The translations under genes were made by a program, and so were the position numbers. DNA of 64,000 nucleotides from Bacteroidota bacterium (GTDB lineage: Bacteria > Bacteroidota > Ignavibacteria > Palsa-1295), in assembly GCA_018266755.1 (NCBI GenBank), contig JAFDZW010000007.1:1-64000 (forward strand), given 5' to 3'. The notes under the pieces are model-generated. The model saw only the letters and a program-made list of their open reading frames with translations, did no database searches and was not told the origin of the DNA. This document shows, one piece after another, positions 26,092-34,787 of the stretch. Each line of letters opens with the position of its first letter. Positions within the stretch are counted from its first letter, which is position 1.

Positions 26092-26733
26092 ATGGACGCT
26101 ACGGAACAACAGTTTGTTCTACCTTTTGCGATGGACATCGAACCGAAGTACCACGTCGAGCGGCGCCGCGTGCGCTATGCACGCATTAGTGTCGATCACG
26201 AACTAAATGTGAAGATCGTGATCCCGATGCGCTACACACGCGCGCATCTCGACGTCCTGCTTGAAGAGAAGAAGCGGTGGATCGCAAAACAGGTCGCGCA
26301 TTTCGTCCTTGCTCGCGAACGGGCGGTCAAGCTCGGTCAGGATGAATTGCTCTATTTCGGCGAGCCGTTTCGGGTTGACTTCGACGCCACGAACGCGAAG
26401 CTTGCAGAAGCATGGTATCGTGACCGGGCGAAGGAGCATGTGTTCACGCGCGTCGCAGAACTGGCGGGGCAGTTCGGGTATGCCTATAATCGTCTCTTTA
26501 TCCGAGGATCAAAGACCCGCTGGGGCAGTTGTTCGCGGCAAAAGAATCTCTCGTTCAACTGGCGACTGATGAAAACGCCGCCGCACGTTGTCGATTATCT
26601 CATCCTCCACGAGCTCGCGCACACGGTGCACTTCAACCACTCCAAACGCTTCTGGGCACGCGTCGAAGCGACGTGTCCGGACTACCGCCTTGCCGAACGC
26701 TGGCTCAAAGAGAACGGATCAGCATTGCACTAA
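26092..26733 (+). CDS. YgjP-like metallopeptidase-domain protein (DUF45/M48-type)
   Basis: This 213-aa protein carries the zinc motif HELAH near residue 172, in LILHELAHTVHFNHSKRFW, and the family-specific TRWGSCSRQKNLSFNWRLM just before it. These features define the YgjP/DUF45 group. It has no signal peptide, so it is cytoplasmic. Known relatives are putative zinc metalloproteins without a settled substrate. Its last 4 bp overlap the convergent cusA N-terminal gene. Confidence 0.9.
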   Translation: MDATEQQFVLPFAMDIEPKYHVERRRVRYARISVDHELNVKIVIPMRYTRAHLDVLLEEKKRWIAKQVAHFVLARERAVKLGQDELLYFGEPFRVDFDATNAKLAEAWYRDRAKEHVFTRVAELAGQFGYAYNRLFIRGSKTRWGSCSRQKNLSFNWRLMKTPPHVVDYLILHELAHTVHFNHSKRFWARVEATCPDYRLAERWLKENGSALH

Positions 26734-27995
26734 CTCGATCGCGTGAGCGCGAGGTGCCGGTAGGCGTTCTCCACCATCACGATTGCATCGTCCACGATCA
26801 CTCCGATCGCAAGCGCAATGCCCGTCAGCGACATGATGTTCGACGAGAATCCGAACGCATTGAGCAGAATGAAGCTCGCCGCTACCGAGATCGGGATCTG
26901 AATGAGAATGATCATCGCGCTACGTGCATGCAACAGGAAGATCAGCACCATGATCGACACGCTGAGAAACACTTCGAACAAGGTCCCCTTCACCGACGCG
27001 ATCGCTTCTTCGATGAGTGTTGAGCGGTCATACGCCGCATGGAACGTCACTCCTTTCGGTAGTCCCTTTGTGACATCCGCGATCTTGGTCTTCACCGCTT
27101 TGATCACGGCATCGGCGTTCTCACCGTAGCGCATCACGACGATGCCACCGACTCGTTCACCGTTGCCGTTCTCGTCGAACACGCCATAGCGAATGTCACC
27201 GCCCATCTGCACGTCGGCCACGTCCTTCACGCGGATCGGAGTGCTGCCCCGTGTCGCGATCGTGATGTTCTCGATATCCGGCACGCCGTGGACGTATCCG
27301 AGGCCGCGGATGATGTACGAGCGTTCGCTCATCTCGAACTTGCGTCCGCCGACGTCATTGTTGTTCGCGCGCACCGCACGCTGGACATCCATCATCGTCA
27401 GGTCGTACGAATTGAGCTTGATCGGGTCGATCGTGATCTGATACTGTTTCTGGAATCCACCGAATGATGCGACCTCGCTCACTCCCGCGACCGTCTGCAG
27501 CGCCGGCTTCACGAACCAGTCTTGCAGCGCACGCAGATCGCCGAGGTCGTACCCCGGCGCCTCGAGCGTGTACCAATAGATGTGACCGACACCGGTGCCA
27601 TCCGGTCCCAGCGTCGGGACGATGCCTTCGGGCAGGAGCCGTTGCGCGAAGTTCAGCCGCTCGGTCACACGCGTACGCGCCCAGTAGATGTCGGCATCGT
27701 CATCGAACGTGACATACACGAAGCTCATGCCGAACATCGACGAGCCGCGGATGTTGCGCACCTTCGGGATGCCTTGCAGATTCGACACGAGCGGATACGT
27801 CACCTGGTCTTCGATCACCTGCGGGCTGCGACCCATCCATTCGGTGAAGACGATCACCTGATTCTCCGAGAGATCCGGAATGGCATCCACCGGATTATTG
27901 CCGACAGCATACACACCCCACGCAAACATCCCTACTGCAACAAGCAACACAAGGAGGCGATTGCGAAGCGCGAACGATATGAGTGCTCCTACCAT
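26730..27995 (-). CDS. cusA-N: CusA/CzcA RND copper pump, N-terminal half as a separate gene
   Basis: The 421-aa protein covers RND TM1 (about 12-31), the first periplasmic porter half (NPVDAIPDLSENQVIVFTEW is typical heavy-metal RND), and TM2-TM4. It keeps the proton-relay acidic pair in TM4 (VDDAIVMVEN, D402/D403) and stops 18 residues later in the TM4-TM5 loop. A strong ribosome site, GGAAGGAG, lies 7 nt before the ATG. It is the last gene of the operon, whereas the remaining 637 residues of the pump are encoded about 3.6 kb upstream (31561-33474). Together the halves total 1058 residues, close to a full CusA. Both halves should be needed for pumping. Confidence 0.93.
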   Translation of the reverse strand: MVGALISFALRNRLLVLLVAVGMFAWGVYAVGNNPVDAIPDLSENQVIVFTEWMGRSPQVIEDQVTYPLVSNLQGIPKVRNIRGSSMFGMSFVYVTFDDDADIYWARTRVTERLNFAQRLLPEGIVPTLGPDGTGVGHIYWYTLEAPGYDLGDLRALQDWFVKPALQTVAGVSEVASFGGFQKQYQITIDPIKLNSYDLTMMDVQRAVRANNNDVGGRKFEMSERSYIIRGLGYVHGVPDIENITIATRGSTPIRVKDVADVQMGGDIRYGVFDENGNGERVGGIVVMRYGENADAVIKAVKTKIADVTKGLPKGVTFHAAYDRSTLIEEAIASVKGTLFEVFLSVSIMVLIFLLHARSAMIILIQIPISVAASFILLNAFGFSSNIMSLTGIALAIGVIVDDAIVMVENAYRHLALTRSS

Positions 27996-28010
27996 AGTCT
28001 GCTCCTTCCG

Positions 28011-29189
28011 TTACATCTGCATGCCCGCCATCGGCGAAGCACCATTCTTGAATGTGTACTCGCTTGTAAGCAAGTACGCCCCGGAAATGACGACCTTATC
28101 GCCGTCACTGAGTCCTGACGTGATCTCGACTCCGTTCGGATTTTCGATGCCGAGCGTGACCATCTTGATCTCGAACACGCCGTCCGAGCGCAACACCCAT
28201 ACGCTTGCACCGTGGCTGTCCTGTTCAACGGCTCCGTGCGGCAGCGTGAGCGCGATATGCGGCTCTTTGCGAAGCGAAATGTTCGCAAGCATGCCGGGGC
28301 GAAGATCAGTGGGCGGATGATCGAGTCGGAAGCGAACGCTCACGTAGTGCTCATTCTGCTGCAAATGCGGCTGAATGAAGATCACCGATCCGCGCTGTTC
28401 GGGTAGTTGGCTACCGGGGATGGTGAACGTGGCTTCATCGCCCTCGTGCAGACCCGTCAAGAACGCGACCGGCACCTGCGCTTCGACCCACAGCGAGCCA
28501 AGGTCGGCAAGCTCGAAGAGCGTGCTGCCCTCGCTGACGTAATCGCCTTCGCTGACAGTTGCACCGGTCACATACCCGCTTGACGTTGCAGTGAACGGCA
28601 CTTCGTTCATGATCTTCCCGCTGCGTGCGATCTCAGCGATCATCTCATCGCTCATCCCATAGAGTCGAAGCCGCTGCTTTGCCGCGGCGGCTACGTCGCC
28701 CGATGCAGAGCGTCTGCTCGCGGCGAGATACTCGGCCTGCGCTGCATTGAGTTCTTCACTATAAATAGAATAGAGAACTGCACCACGGGCAACCGGCTCC
28801 GCACCGGAGCGCACAGCAAGTCGAGTGATGCGACCGGCAACGCGTGACGAGATGGCCGACGCGCGTTCCTGGTCGATCGTCACCGTTCCTTCGAGCGTCA
28901 GCTCCGTCGCCGTCGGCTGCAAACCGATCGTCTCGAGCTTGATGTTCGCCAGTTGCTGCTGTTGCGTGCTCAGACGGATCTCGCCGGCCTTCAGCTGATG
29001 CTTCTTGACCTTGATCATCTCCATGTGGCAGATCGGGCAACGGCCGGCATGGTATTCGGTGACCTGCGGATCCATCGAACACGTGTAGTATTCATCCGGC
29101 GCAAGACCGTCCTCTTTCTGTTTCTCACTCTTGCACGAAACGAACGCCACCAGCAAGACTAGTGCGAGGAGTGTGGTGATGGTTCTCAT
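28011..29189 (-). CDS. cusB: CusB-type periplasmic adaptor lipoprotein with heavy-metal-binding domain
   Basis: The start MRTITTLLALVLLVAFVSC is a lipoprotein signal with its lipobox Cys at 19. Residues about 34-61 form a heavy-metal-binding domain (YYTCSMDPQV, CPICHMEM). RND adaptor elements follow: barrel-sandwich parts (ISSRVAGRITRL, TATSSGYVTG), a helical hairpin (about 145-190) and membrane-proximal strands. The end GASPMAGMQM is Met-rich, suiting Cu(I)/Ag(I). Its start overlaps the stop of the other adaptor by ATGA. It should link the pump to the outer-membrane factor and hand over metal. Confidence 0.92.
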   Translation of the reverse strand: MRTITTLLALVLLVAFVSCKSEKQKEDGLAPDEYYTCSMDPQVTEYHAGRCPICHMEMIKVKKHQLKAGEIRLSTQQQQLANIKLETIGLQPTATELTLEGTVTIDQERASAISSRVAGRITRLAVRSGAEPVARGAVLYSIYSEELNAAQAEYLAASRRSASGDVAAAAKQRLRLYGMSDEMIAEIARSGKIMNEVPFTATSSGYVTGATVSEGDYVSEGSTLFELADLGSLWVEAQVPVAFLTGLHEGDEATFTIPGSQLPEQRGSVIFIQPHLQQNEHYVSVRFRLDHPPTDLRPGMLANISLRKEPHIALTLPHGAVEQDSHGASVWVLRSDGVFEIKMVTLGIENPNGVEITSGLSDGDKVVISGAYLLTSEYTFKNGASPMAGMQM

Positions 29190-30370
29190 TGTGCGGCCTC
29201 CGTTCTAATGAAGCTGTCGCTATCGACAAAGTAATGCGCTTCGAGCGCAACCTCGTCGCTATCGTCGACTCCGCTTGATATTTGCACCAGCGAATCGGTT
29301 GCGATGCCTGTCCTGATCTCTACGGCAGCGAAGCGGCCGTCGCGTTTGACGAAGACGACATCCCGTTTGCCAAGACTGACGACCGCTGACTTCGGCAGCC
29401 ACGCACCATCTACTGCGCTCGGTTCGATCATTGCATCCACCAGTGCGCCGATCTTGAGCGATGACTCGTGCGATACACCTTCGAGATATACCCGAGCACG
29501 CAAGGACGATGACGATGCATCGAGGATGGGCTCGATGTAGTCGATCTTCGCAGTGATGGGATGCTCCCGGTCCGTCTCCGGTCTGATCGTCACTGCATCG
29601 CCATGATGCACCAGCGCTGCTTCGCTTCGCGGAATGTTCAGGGCGATCCAGACACGTGAGGCATCGTACACCGACACCAGCGCCTGCCCTGCACGCACGT
29701 ACATCCCTTCTTTCAGCGAGAGTTCGCTCGAAGCGAGGTTCGTTGCGTAGTCGGACGGCGCGGCGCTCGTGCTACTGGTGCCGCCAATCATCGAGGCCAT
29801 GCCATCGCCTCCCGACGCATTCATCTTGGTTGAGGTTGTGCGCGAAACGACATCGTGGATATGTCCGCCGTAGGGCGAGTACACGGGCAGCGGGTTGATC
29901 GGCTGTCTGGATGAGACGATGCGAGCGATCTGCGCATCGGTGAGTCCGAGATTCGCCAGCTTCTGCTTCGCAGCTTCGGCAAGCTCCGAGGCCTGTGCAT
30001 TACCACGGGTCAGGGCGATGAGCCGCTCCTGCTCGGCGAGGATCGCTGGGCTATAGATCGCAAGGATCTCTGCGCCCGTACCGATCGGTTGGAAGTTGTA
30101 ATGCAAGGCCAGCCGTTCGATGCGGCCGTCGAAGCGCGAGCTGATCGTGTTCACCGAACGCGGATCGACGGTCACCACACCAGTTGCACGCACGAGCGGC
30201 GTAACACTGGAGTGGGTGAGCTTCACGGTCGCACCGGCCGCTTTGACGATGCGGTTCGGCGATGCCGTTACATCCGTCAGCGATGCCTCTGCCGACGGTG
30301 GCGGCGCCGCCTCGCGTTTGGAGCATGCCGCGAGCGATAGCGCCAGCAGCAGCATTGGCGTCTTAGTCAT
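29186..30370 (-). CDS. Second RND adaptor lipoprotein (membrane fusion protein)
   Basis: The start at 30370 (MTKTPMLLLALSLAACSKRE) is favoured because it gives a clean lipobox and an 8-nt overlap with the preceding gene, as at the previous junction in this operon. The body (394 aa) shows adaptor hallmarks: ISSRFDGRIERLALHY, a helical hairpin region (AILAEQERLIALTRGN), SPYGGHIHDVV and KEGMYVRAGQAL. It lacks the N-terminal Cys/His metal domain of the other adaptor but has a Met/Gly/Ser-rich insert (about 185-210). Two unlike adaptors in one operon suggest a mixed adaptor ring or division of labour. Confidence 0.88.
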   Translation of the reverse strand: MTKTPMLLLALSLAACSKREAAPPPSAEASLTDVTASPNRIVKAAGATVKLTHSSVTPLVRATGVVTVDPRSVNTISSRFDGRIERLALHYNFQPIGTGAEILAIYSPAILAEQERLIALTRGNAQASELAEAAKQKLANLGLTDAQIARIVSSRQPINPLPVYSPYGGHIHDVVSRTTSTKMNASGGDGMASMIGGTSSTSAAPSDYATNLASSELSLKEGMYVRAGQALVSVYDASRVWIALNIPRSEAALVHHGDAVTIRPETDREHPITAKIDYIEPILDASSSSLRARVYLEGVSHESSLKIGALVDAMIEPSAVDGAWLPKSAVVSLGKRDVVFVKRDGRFAAVEIRTGIATDSLVQISSGVDDSDEVALEAHYFVDSDSFIRTEAAQ

Positions 30371-31568
30371 TGGAAAGAGCGTCTTCATACGAGATCTGAG
30401 CGTTGATAAGTGATTTAAGGAGATCGAGACGATTCATCTCGGCCATCCTCAGCATCTGCCATGCGTCGATGACACGAAAGAGATCGCCGGCATTCTGTTG
30501 GTATGCACGCAACGATGCATCGAACGATCGCTGATAGGCGGGCAGAACGACTGTCGTGATGTTCTCGAGTTGCGTACGACTGCCGTCAACTTGCGCACGG
30601 AGTATTTCGATCTTGGCCGCACGTTCGCGGATCGTTGCATCGCGCTTGAGCTGCATGCTTTCGATCTCGCGATCGACACCGGCGCTCATCGCATCGGCTT
30701 CGGTGCGAGACCACGGTGCGATCGGCAGTGAGACCATGCCCATGACCGAGAACTGGTTTGGCATCATGGTATTGAGCGCTTGCATGTGGTTGACCGATAC
30801 GCCGAACTCCGGATACAGCGCCGATCGCTCCACGTCGCGGCGCGAGCGCATCATCGTGATCTCGGCATCGATGCTCCGTACTTCCGGGATACTATCGGTG
30901 AGCATCCGATCGGAAGCGGTGCCAGAAACCGGCAGTGTGGTGTCGATCTGGAATGTAGCTGTCGCGGCGCCGAGGAAGTTTCGCAGCTCTGCATTGTTCA
31001 TGCCGATGTCTGCTGTCGTCATCGTTCGCATCGAAGAGAGCTCCGCGCGGGCAGCCTGCGCTTTATAGATGTTCTCGAGCGACTCCTTCCCGGTCGGGTA
31101 GCGATCGGTTGCGAGCGCGATCACGAATGCAAGCAGCGAATCGGTCTCGTCGATCGCTCGAAGCTTGCGCTCGAGCACTGAGCGGCCGTAATAGGCTCGC
31201 TTCGCCATCGTGTGCATGTCGCGAAGAGCGACAGACTGCGATGCGCGGTCGAGCGCCGCTTCGCTGAGCATCATCCGCTCTTTTGCATTCACCTTCGCGG
31301 GGTTTGGGATCATCTGCTCGACGCCGACCATGAACATCCCGTCGCCGATCGCATTGTATGGCGTCTGCCACAACCCTGCAGTGATCTTCGGCGGCATCCA
31401 GCTCGATGCACTGCGAGCGTACTCTGAGCGTGCATCCGCCATCACCTCATACATCTTGATCATCGGATACGACCGATCGATCGCATGGAGCACCGAATCG
31501 AGCGTGATGACCTGTGCCTCGGTCTGCACCGCCACAAGCAACAGCACAAAGAGTAGTAGCTTACTCAT
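30363..31568 (-). CDS. cusC: TolC-family outer-membrane factor of the copper pump
   Basis: The start at 31568 gives the signal peptide MSKLLLFVLLLVAVQTEA and an 8-nt overlap (ATGAGTAA) with the CusA C-half gene. The 401-aa protein is mainly long helices and contains two outer-membrane-efflux repeats, with Met-rich stretches (GMFMVGVEQMIPNP, QALNTMMPNQFSVMGMV). Proteins of this kind form the trimeric outer-membrane channel. It is somewhat shorter than proteobacterial CusC, as is usual for Bacteroidota heavy-metal efflux factors. Confidence 0.87.
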   Translation of the reverse strand: MSKLLLFVLLLVAVQTEAQVITLDSVLHAIDRSYPMIKMYEVMADARSEYARSASSWMPPKITAGLWQTPYNAIGDGMFMVGVEQMIPNPAKVNAKERMMLSEAALDRASQSVALRDMHTMAKRAYYGRSVLERKLRAIDETDSLLAFVIALATDRYPTGKESLENIYKAQAARAELSSMRTMTTADIGMNNAELRNFLGAATATFQIDTTLPVSGTASDRMLTDSIPEVRSIDAEITMMRSRRDVERSALYPEFGVSVNHMQALNTMMPNQFSVMGMVSLPIAPWSRTEADAMSAGVDREIESMQLKRDATIRERAAKIEILRAQVDGSRTQLENITTVVLPAYQRSFDASLRAYQQNAGDLFRVIDAWQMLRMAEMNRLDLLKSLINAQISYEDALSND

Positions 31569-33474
31569 GGTGTCCTCCCGGAATGGTGATCTTGCCGTGT
31601 TTACGCAATTCGCGTTCCTTGGCCATTTCATAGACGACTGGCGTGACGAGCAGCACATACACGGTCGAAGTGATGAGCCCGCCAAGCATCGGCAAGGTGA
31701 TCGGTCGCATGACGTCGCTGCCCGTGCCGCTAGCCCAGAGGATCGGCAAGAGTCCGAAGAGGGAGACGGAGACCGTCATTAGTTTGGGTCGCAGGCGTTG
31801 GATGGCTCCGTCGGTCACGTACTTGCGCAAGTCCGCCGACGAGATCGTCTCGCTCGAGTTGCCTTTGTCGTGCACGAGCTTCTCCATGTACTCATTCAGA
31901 TAGATCGTCATGAGCATCGCCGTTTCGATCGCAACACCGAAGAGCGCGATAAACCCGACCGCCACAGCGACCGACACGTTGACATGGTAGAGTGCAAGGA
32001 TATAGACACCACCCGAAAGCGCGAACGGCACGGTGATCATCGTCAGCATTGCTTCTTTGAGCGACTTGTACGTGAAGTACAACACGAAGAAGATGATGAC
32101 GATCACGATCGGCATGATGATCTGCAGCGTCTTGCGCGAGCGGATCTGGTTCTCCCACTGTCCGCTCCACTCGAAGCTGTAGCCCGTGGGCAGCTTCTTG
32201 AAGGCGGAGTCGAGTGTGCGCTGTGCATCGCGGACCGTCGAGCCGAGGTCGCGGTCGCGCACGTTGAAGAGCACCGTCCCGCGAAGCATCGCTCCTTCGG
32301 AAGTGATCATCGGCGGACCGTCGGCAAGACGAACATCGGCGACGGCAGCGAGCGGCACAGTGCCTGCGGGTGAGCGAAGTGGTAACTGACGAATGGCATC
32401 GATGCTGTTGCGATAGTCCTGTGCGAATCGTGCGTTCACCGCGAAGCGTTCGCGGCCCTCGACCGTGGTCGTGAGGTTCATCCCGCCAAGGGCGGTCTCG
32501 ATGAACATGTTCACATCGTCCACACTCAGACCGAACTTGCCGATCTCATCGCGTTTGATCGCGATGTCGAGATAGCGACCACCGGTGATGGGTTCGACAT
32601 ACAAGTCCTTCACACCGTCGCGCCCTTCGAGCGCTGCACGCACACGCTCGGCGAGCGCACCGATCGTATCGAGGTCGCGACCGTAGATCTTCAGACCGAC
32701 ATCCGTTCGGATACCTGTCGAAAGCATGTTGATGCGATTGATGATCGGTTGCGTGAAGCCGTTGACTACGCCCGGGATCTGCAACTTCGAGTTGAGTTCT
32801 TCGACGAGGCGTTCTTTCGTCATGCCGGGTCTCCACTCGGCGCGAGGCTTCAGCAGGACGATCGTCTCGATCATGCTGATCGGCGAGTTATCCGTCGCAG
32901 TGTTCGCGCGCCCTGCCTTCCCCAGCACGCTCTCGACCTCGGGCACGCCCGCGATGATCTTGTCCTGTATCTGCAGAATGCGCTTCGCCTCGGTGTTCGA
33001 GACGTCGGGCATGGTCACAGGCATGAACAGGATCGACCCCTCGTCGAGCGGCGGCATGAACTCGGAGCCGAGTTGTGTGTAGAGGAACGCACCGCCGGCG
33101 AGGAGCACGATGTTGATCGCGATCACCGTCTTGCGCCACTCCAGACACCAGTGCAGGATCGGTGTGTAGAGCCGCTCGAGCAGCCGCGTGATCGGGTTCG
33201 ATTCTTCGTGTTTGAGCTTGCCGCGAAGGAAGAACGAGATCAGCACGGGCGTGAGCGTGATCGCGAGAAATGCATCAATCACGAGGATGAACGTCTTCGT
33301 CCAAGCGAGCGGGTGAAAGAGCTTCCCTTCGGTGCCCGTCAAAAGAAAGACGGGCAGGAAGGAAGCGATTACCACTACTGTGGAGAAGAATACACCCGGG
33401 CCGACCTGACGGCTCGATCGTTCGATCGTCTCGAGATCGGCTGCAGAGCTTCGGAAGCGGTCGAAGAACTTCAT
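31561..33474 (-). CDS. cusA-C: CusA/CzcA RND copper pump, C-terminal half as a separate gene
   Basis: The 637-aa protein starts in the TM4-TM5 cytoplasmic loop (MKFFDRFRSSAADLETIERS) and contains TM5-TM7, the second porter half and TM8-TM12. The metal-site Met equivalents are visible in SPISMIETIV and NRINMLSTGIR, as is the TM10 acidic relay residue (FGVAIETAMLM). The sequence opening matches the point where the N-half gene (26730-27995) ends, so nothing essential is missing. The start lies 8 nt behind the CusF-like gene's stop, and the end overlaps the outer-membrane-factor gene by 8 nt: a settled operon position, not a broken fragment. Confidence 0.93.
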   Translation of the reverse strand: MKFFDRFRSSAADLETIERSSRQVGPGVFFSTVVVIASFLPVFLLTGTEGKLFHPLAWTKTFILVIDAFLAITLTPVLISFFLRGKLKHEESNPITRLLERLYTPILHWCLEWRKTVIAINIVLLAGGAFLYTQLGSEFMPPLDEGSILFMPVTMPDVSNTEAKRILQIQDKIIAGVPEVESVLGKAGRANTATDNSPISMIETIVLLKPRAEWRPGMTKERLVEELNSKLQIPGVVNGFTQPIINRINMLSTGIRTDVGLKIYGRDLDTIGALAERVRAALEGRDGVKDLYVEPITGGRYLDIAIKRDEIGKFGLSVDDVNMFIETALGGMNLTTTVEGRERFAVNARFAQDYRNSIDAIRQLPLRSPAGTVPLAAVADVRLADGPPMITSEGAMLRGTVLFNVRDRDLGSTVRDAQRTLDSAFKKLPTGYSFEWSGQWENQIRSRKTLQIIMPIVIVIIFFVLYFTYKSLKEAMLTMITVPFALSGGVYILALYHVNVSVAVAVGFIALFGVAIETAMLMTIYLNEYMEKLVHDKGNSSETISSADLRKYVTDGAIQRLRPKLMTVSVSLFGLLPILWASGTGSDVMRPITLPMLGGLITSTVYVLLVTPVVYEMAKERELRKHGKITIPGGHHE

Positions 33475-33482
33475 TGTTCGTG

Positions 33483-33884
33483 CTATTTCTTGATAAGGTC
33501 CATCCCGCACTTCTTGCACGTGCCGGGTTTGTCGGAGTGCTGGTCGGGATGCATCGGGCAGACATACATCGCTGCACTCGTGCTCGTGACCTTCACACCG
33601 GTGATGACTGGAAAGCCCTTGACGACTTTCATCGTAAAGAGCCCCTTTGTGCCTTCACTCACTGTATCGAAGAGCTTTGCATCGTCGACGGCGAAGGTCA
33701 TGGTCATGGCCTTCATGTATCCTTTGATCTCCTTGTGGTCGAGCGTGATCTTCTTGTCGTCACGATAGATCTTCTTGACGGTCGCTTTGACCTTGTACAC
33801 TTTACCGTCCTTCACGGGTGCGGCGGCAACTGACGATAGGGCGAAATATGACAAGAGTATGGCGATAGATAAAATGTACTTCAT
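33483..33884 (-). CDS. CusF-like periplasmic copper-binding protein with metal-binding tail
   Basis: The start MKYILSIAILLSYFALSSVA gives a signal peptide; the longer in-frame start at 33941 would bury it. Residues about 28-100 form a CusF_Ec-type beta barrel with Met ligands in GYMKAMTMTF (M57, M60, M62). The C-terminus adds a second site, a heavy-metal-binding motif with C109, H112, C123 and C126. It should carry periplasmic Cu(I)/Ag(I) to the efflux complex. The fusion of the CusF fold with a Cys/His tail is common in Bacteroidota. It precedes the CusA C-half by 8 nt. Confidence 0.9.
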   Translation of the reverse strand: MKYILSIAILLSYFALSSVAAAPVKDGKVYKVKATVKKIYRDDKKITLDHKEIKGYMKAMTMTFAVDDAKLFDTVSEGTKGLFTMKVVKGFPVITGVKVTSTSAAMYVCPMHPDQHSDKPGTCKKCGMDLIKK

Positions 33885-33986
33885 GATCGAATTGAAATGA
33901 ATAAGAAAAATGATAGAATACAACGGAACATCCGCACGCATGGCAGCTTAGCGGCCACGAGTCGGATTAGTAGGAGATCTAAGAGA

Positions 33987-34382
33987 TCAGATGACGAAGG
34001 TCGAGAGCATCGCACGCGCAGTGGATGCATCGGGAGGCAATGGAACGGTTCGTTGTCCGGGTATGGGCTCGACAGTGCCGAAGAGATCGAGGTCGTTCGA
34101 AACGACGATCATCGGTTGCGGTAACACGGCGGCTATTACCTGCACCGACTGTGAGTCCTGCGAACGTAGGCTGTCGGTGTGGACCACTTTATGCTCGACG
34201 ATCGGCTTGCAGCAATCCTTCGTCTTGGTGGATGCCTTCTCCGACTTGTTGCACATCGAGCACTGCTGGGTCTGCTTCGTCGACATTTTCGGGCATGCGA
34301 ACGAGACTGCCGTGTATCCGATCGAGGAGATCATGATACACGTTACGAGCACTGCCGATATAACGCGACGAAGACGCTTCAT
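33987..34382 (-). CDS. Cys-rich secreted protein heading the copper operon
   Basis: The 131-aa protein has a signal peptide (MKRLRRVISAVLVTCIMISS) and a cluster of Cys with Lys between residues about 30 and 60 (ACPKM, QQCSMCNKSEK, KDCCKPIVEHKVVH). A Val/Pro-rich tail follows. The Cys-Met-His content and its place as first gene of the copper operon suggest a periplasmic metal buffer or sensor. Small proteins of this build accompany heavy-metal efflux loci in Bacteroidota, but the family has no established function that I know. The overlapping plus-strand frame is a shadow. Confidence 0.7.
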   Translation of the reverse strand: MKRLRRVISAVLVTCIMISSIGYTAVSFACPKMSTKQTQQCSMCNKSEKASTKTKDCCKPIVEHKVVHTDSLRSQDSQSVQVIAAVLPQPMIVVSNDLDLFGTVEPIPGQRTVPLPPDASTARAMLSTFVI

Positions 34383-34787
34383 ACTATTAGTTCAAGCGAA
34401 CAGTTTAGCGAAAAGGTTCGCTCTGAGTTTCACACTCCAACTTCCGTGCCCTGTACTTGAAGTTACGAAAACGCCGTAAACAGCGATAGTTTCTGAATTC
34501 ATTACCGTCAAATTCTTTTACGTCATCAAAATACTCTTACACGAAAAATACAAAATAAGACTGCATAAACGGCACAACACCAACGATCGCAGGGAGAGAT
34601 AGAAGAAACGAACGCTCGTTAGTTTAAATTAGACCAAATTCTTTCTCTTCTGTAAGAATATGTATTCACAGATAGTTACGAACAGAGACGTGAGGGCATG
34701 CCATATATACGACAAAAAGCGTCCTTGTTCAAAGGGTATCGTGGTCCTAATTTTGTAAGGTGTGCTTGAAAATTTTTCTATTGAACC
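34383..34787. promoter_or_regulatory. Divergent control region between copper efflux and cbb3 operons
   Basis: This is 405 bp of AT-rich, gene-free DNA. It holds the start region of both divergent operons. AACGA-ACGC-TCGTT (34605-34618) is an imperfect palindrome with 5-bp arms that could be an operator. No protein-like frame fills the gap, and no copper regulator gene lies in either operon, so control must come from elsewhere or through an unrecognised site here. Confidence 0.5.
34748..34755 (+). promoter_or_regulatory. Candidate -7 element (TAATTTTG) for the cbb3 operon
   Basis: TAATTTTG fits TAnnTTTG, with a TTG 21 bp further upstream, giving a leader of roughly 26 nt. The identical octamer, at nearly the same distance from the start codon, precedes purD (47479-47486). 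Confidence 0.55.

Noticed and set aside
26730-33474. Split CusA as a simple frameshift or sequencing error
   Set aside because: The halves are not adjacent and are in reversed order, with three intact genes between them. A frameshift would leave them contiguous and in order.
27522-34479. Long plus-strand frames antisense to the copper operon
   Set aside because: They are Arg/His/Asp-rich, have no signal peptides or family motifs and lie exactly opposite well-supported RND genes; they are shadows caused by high GC.
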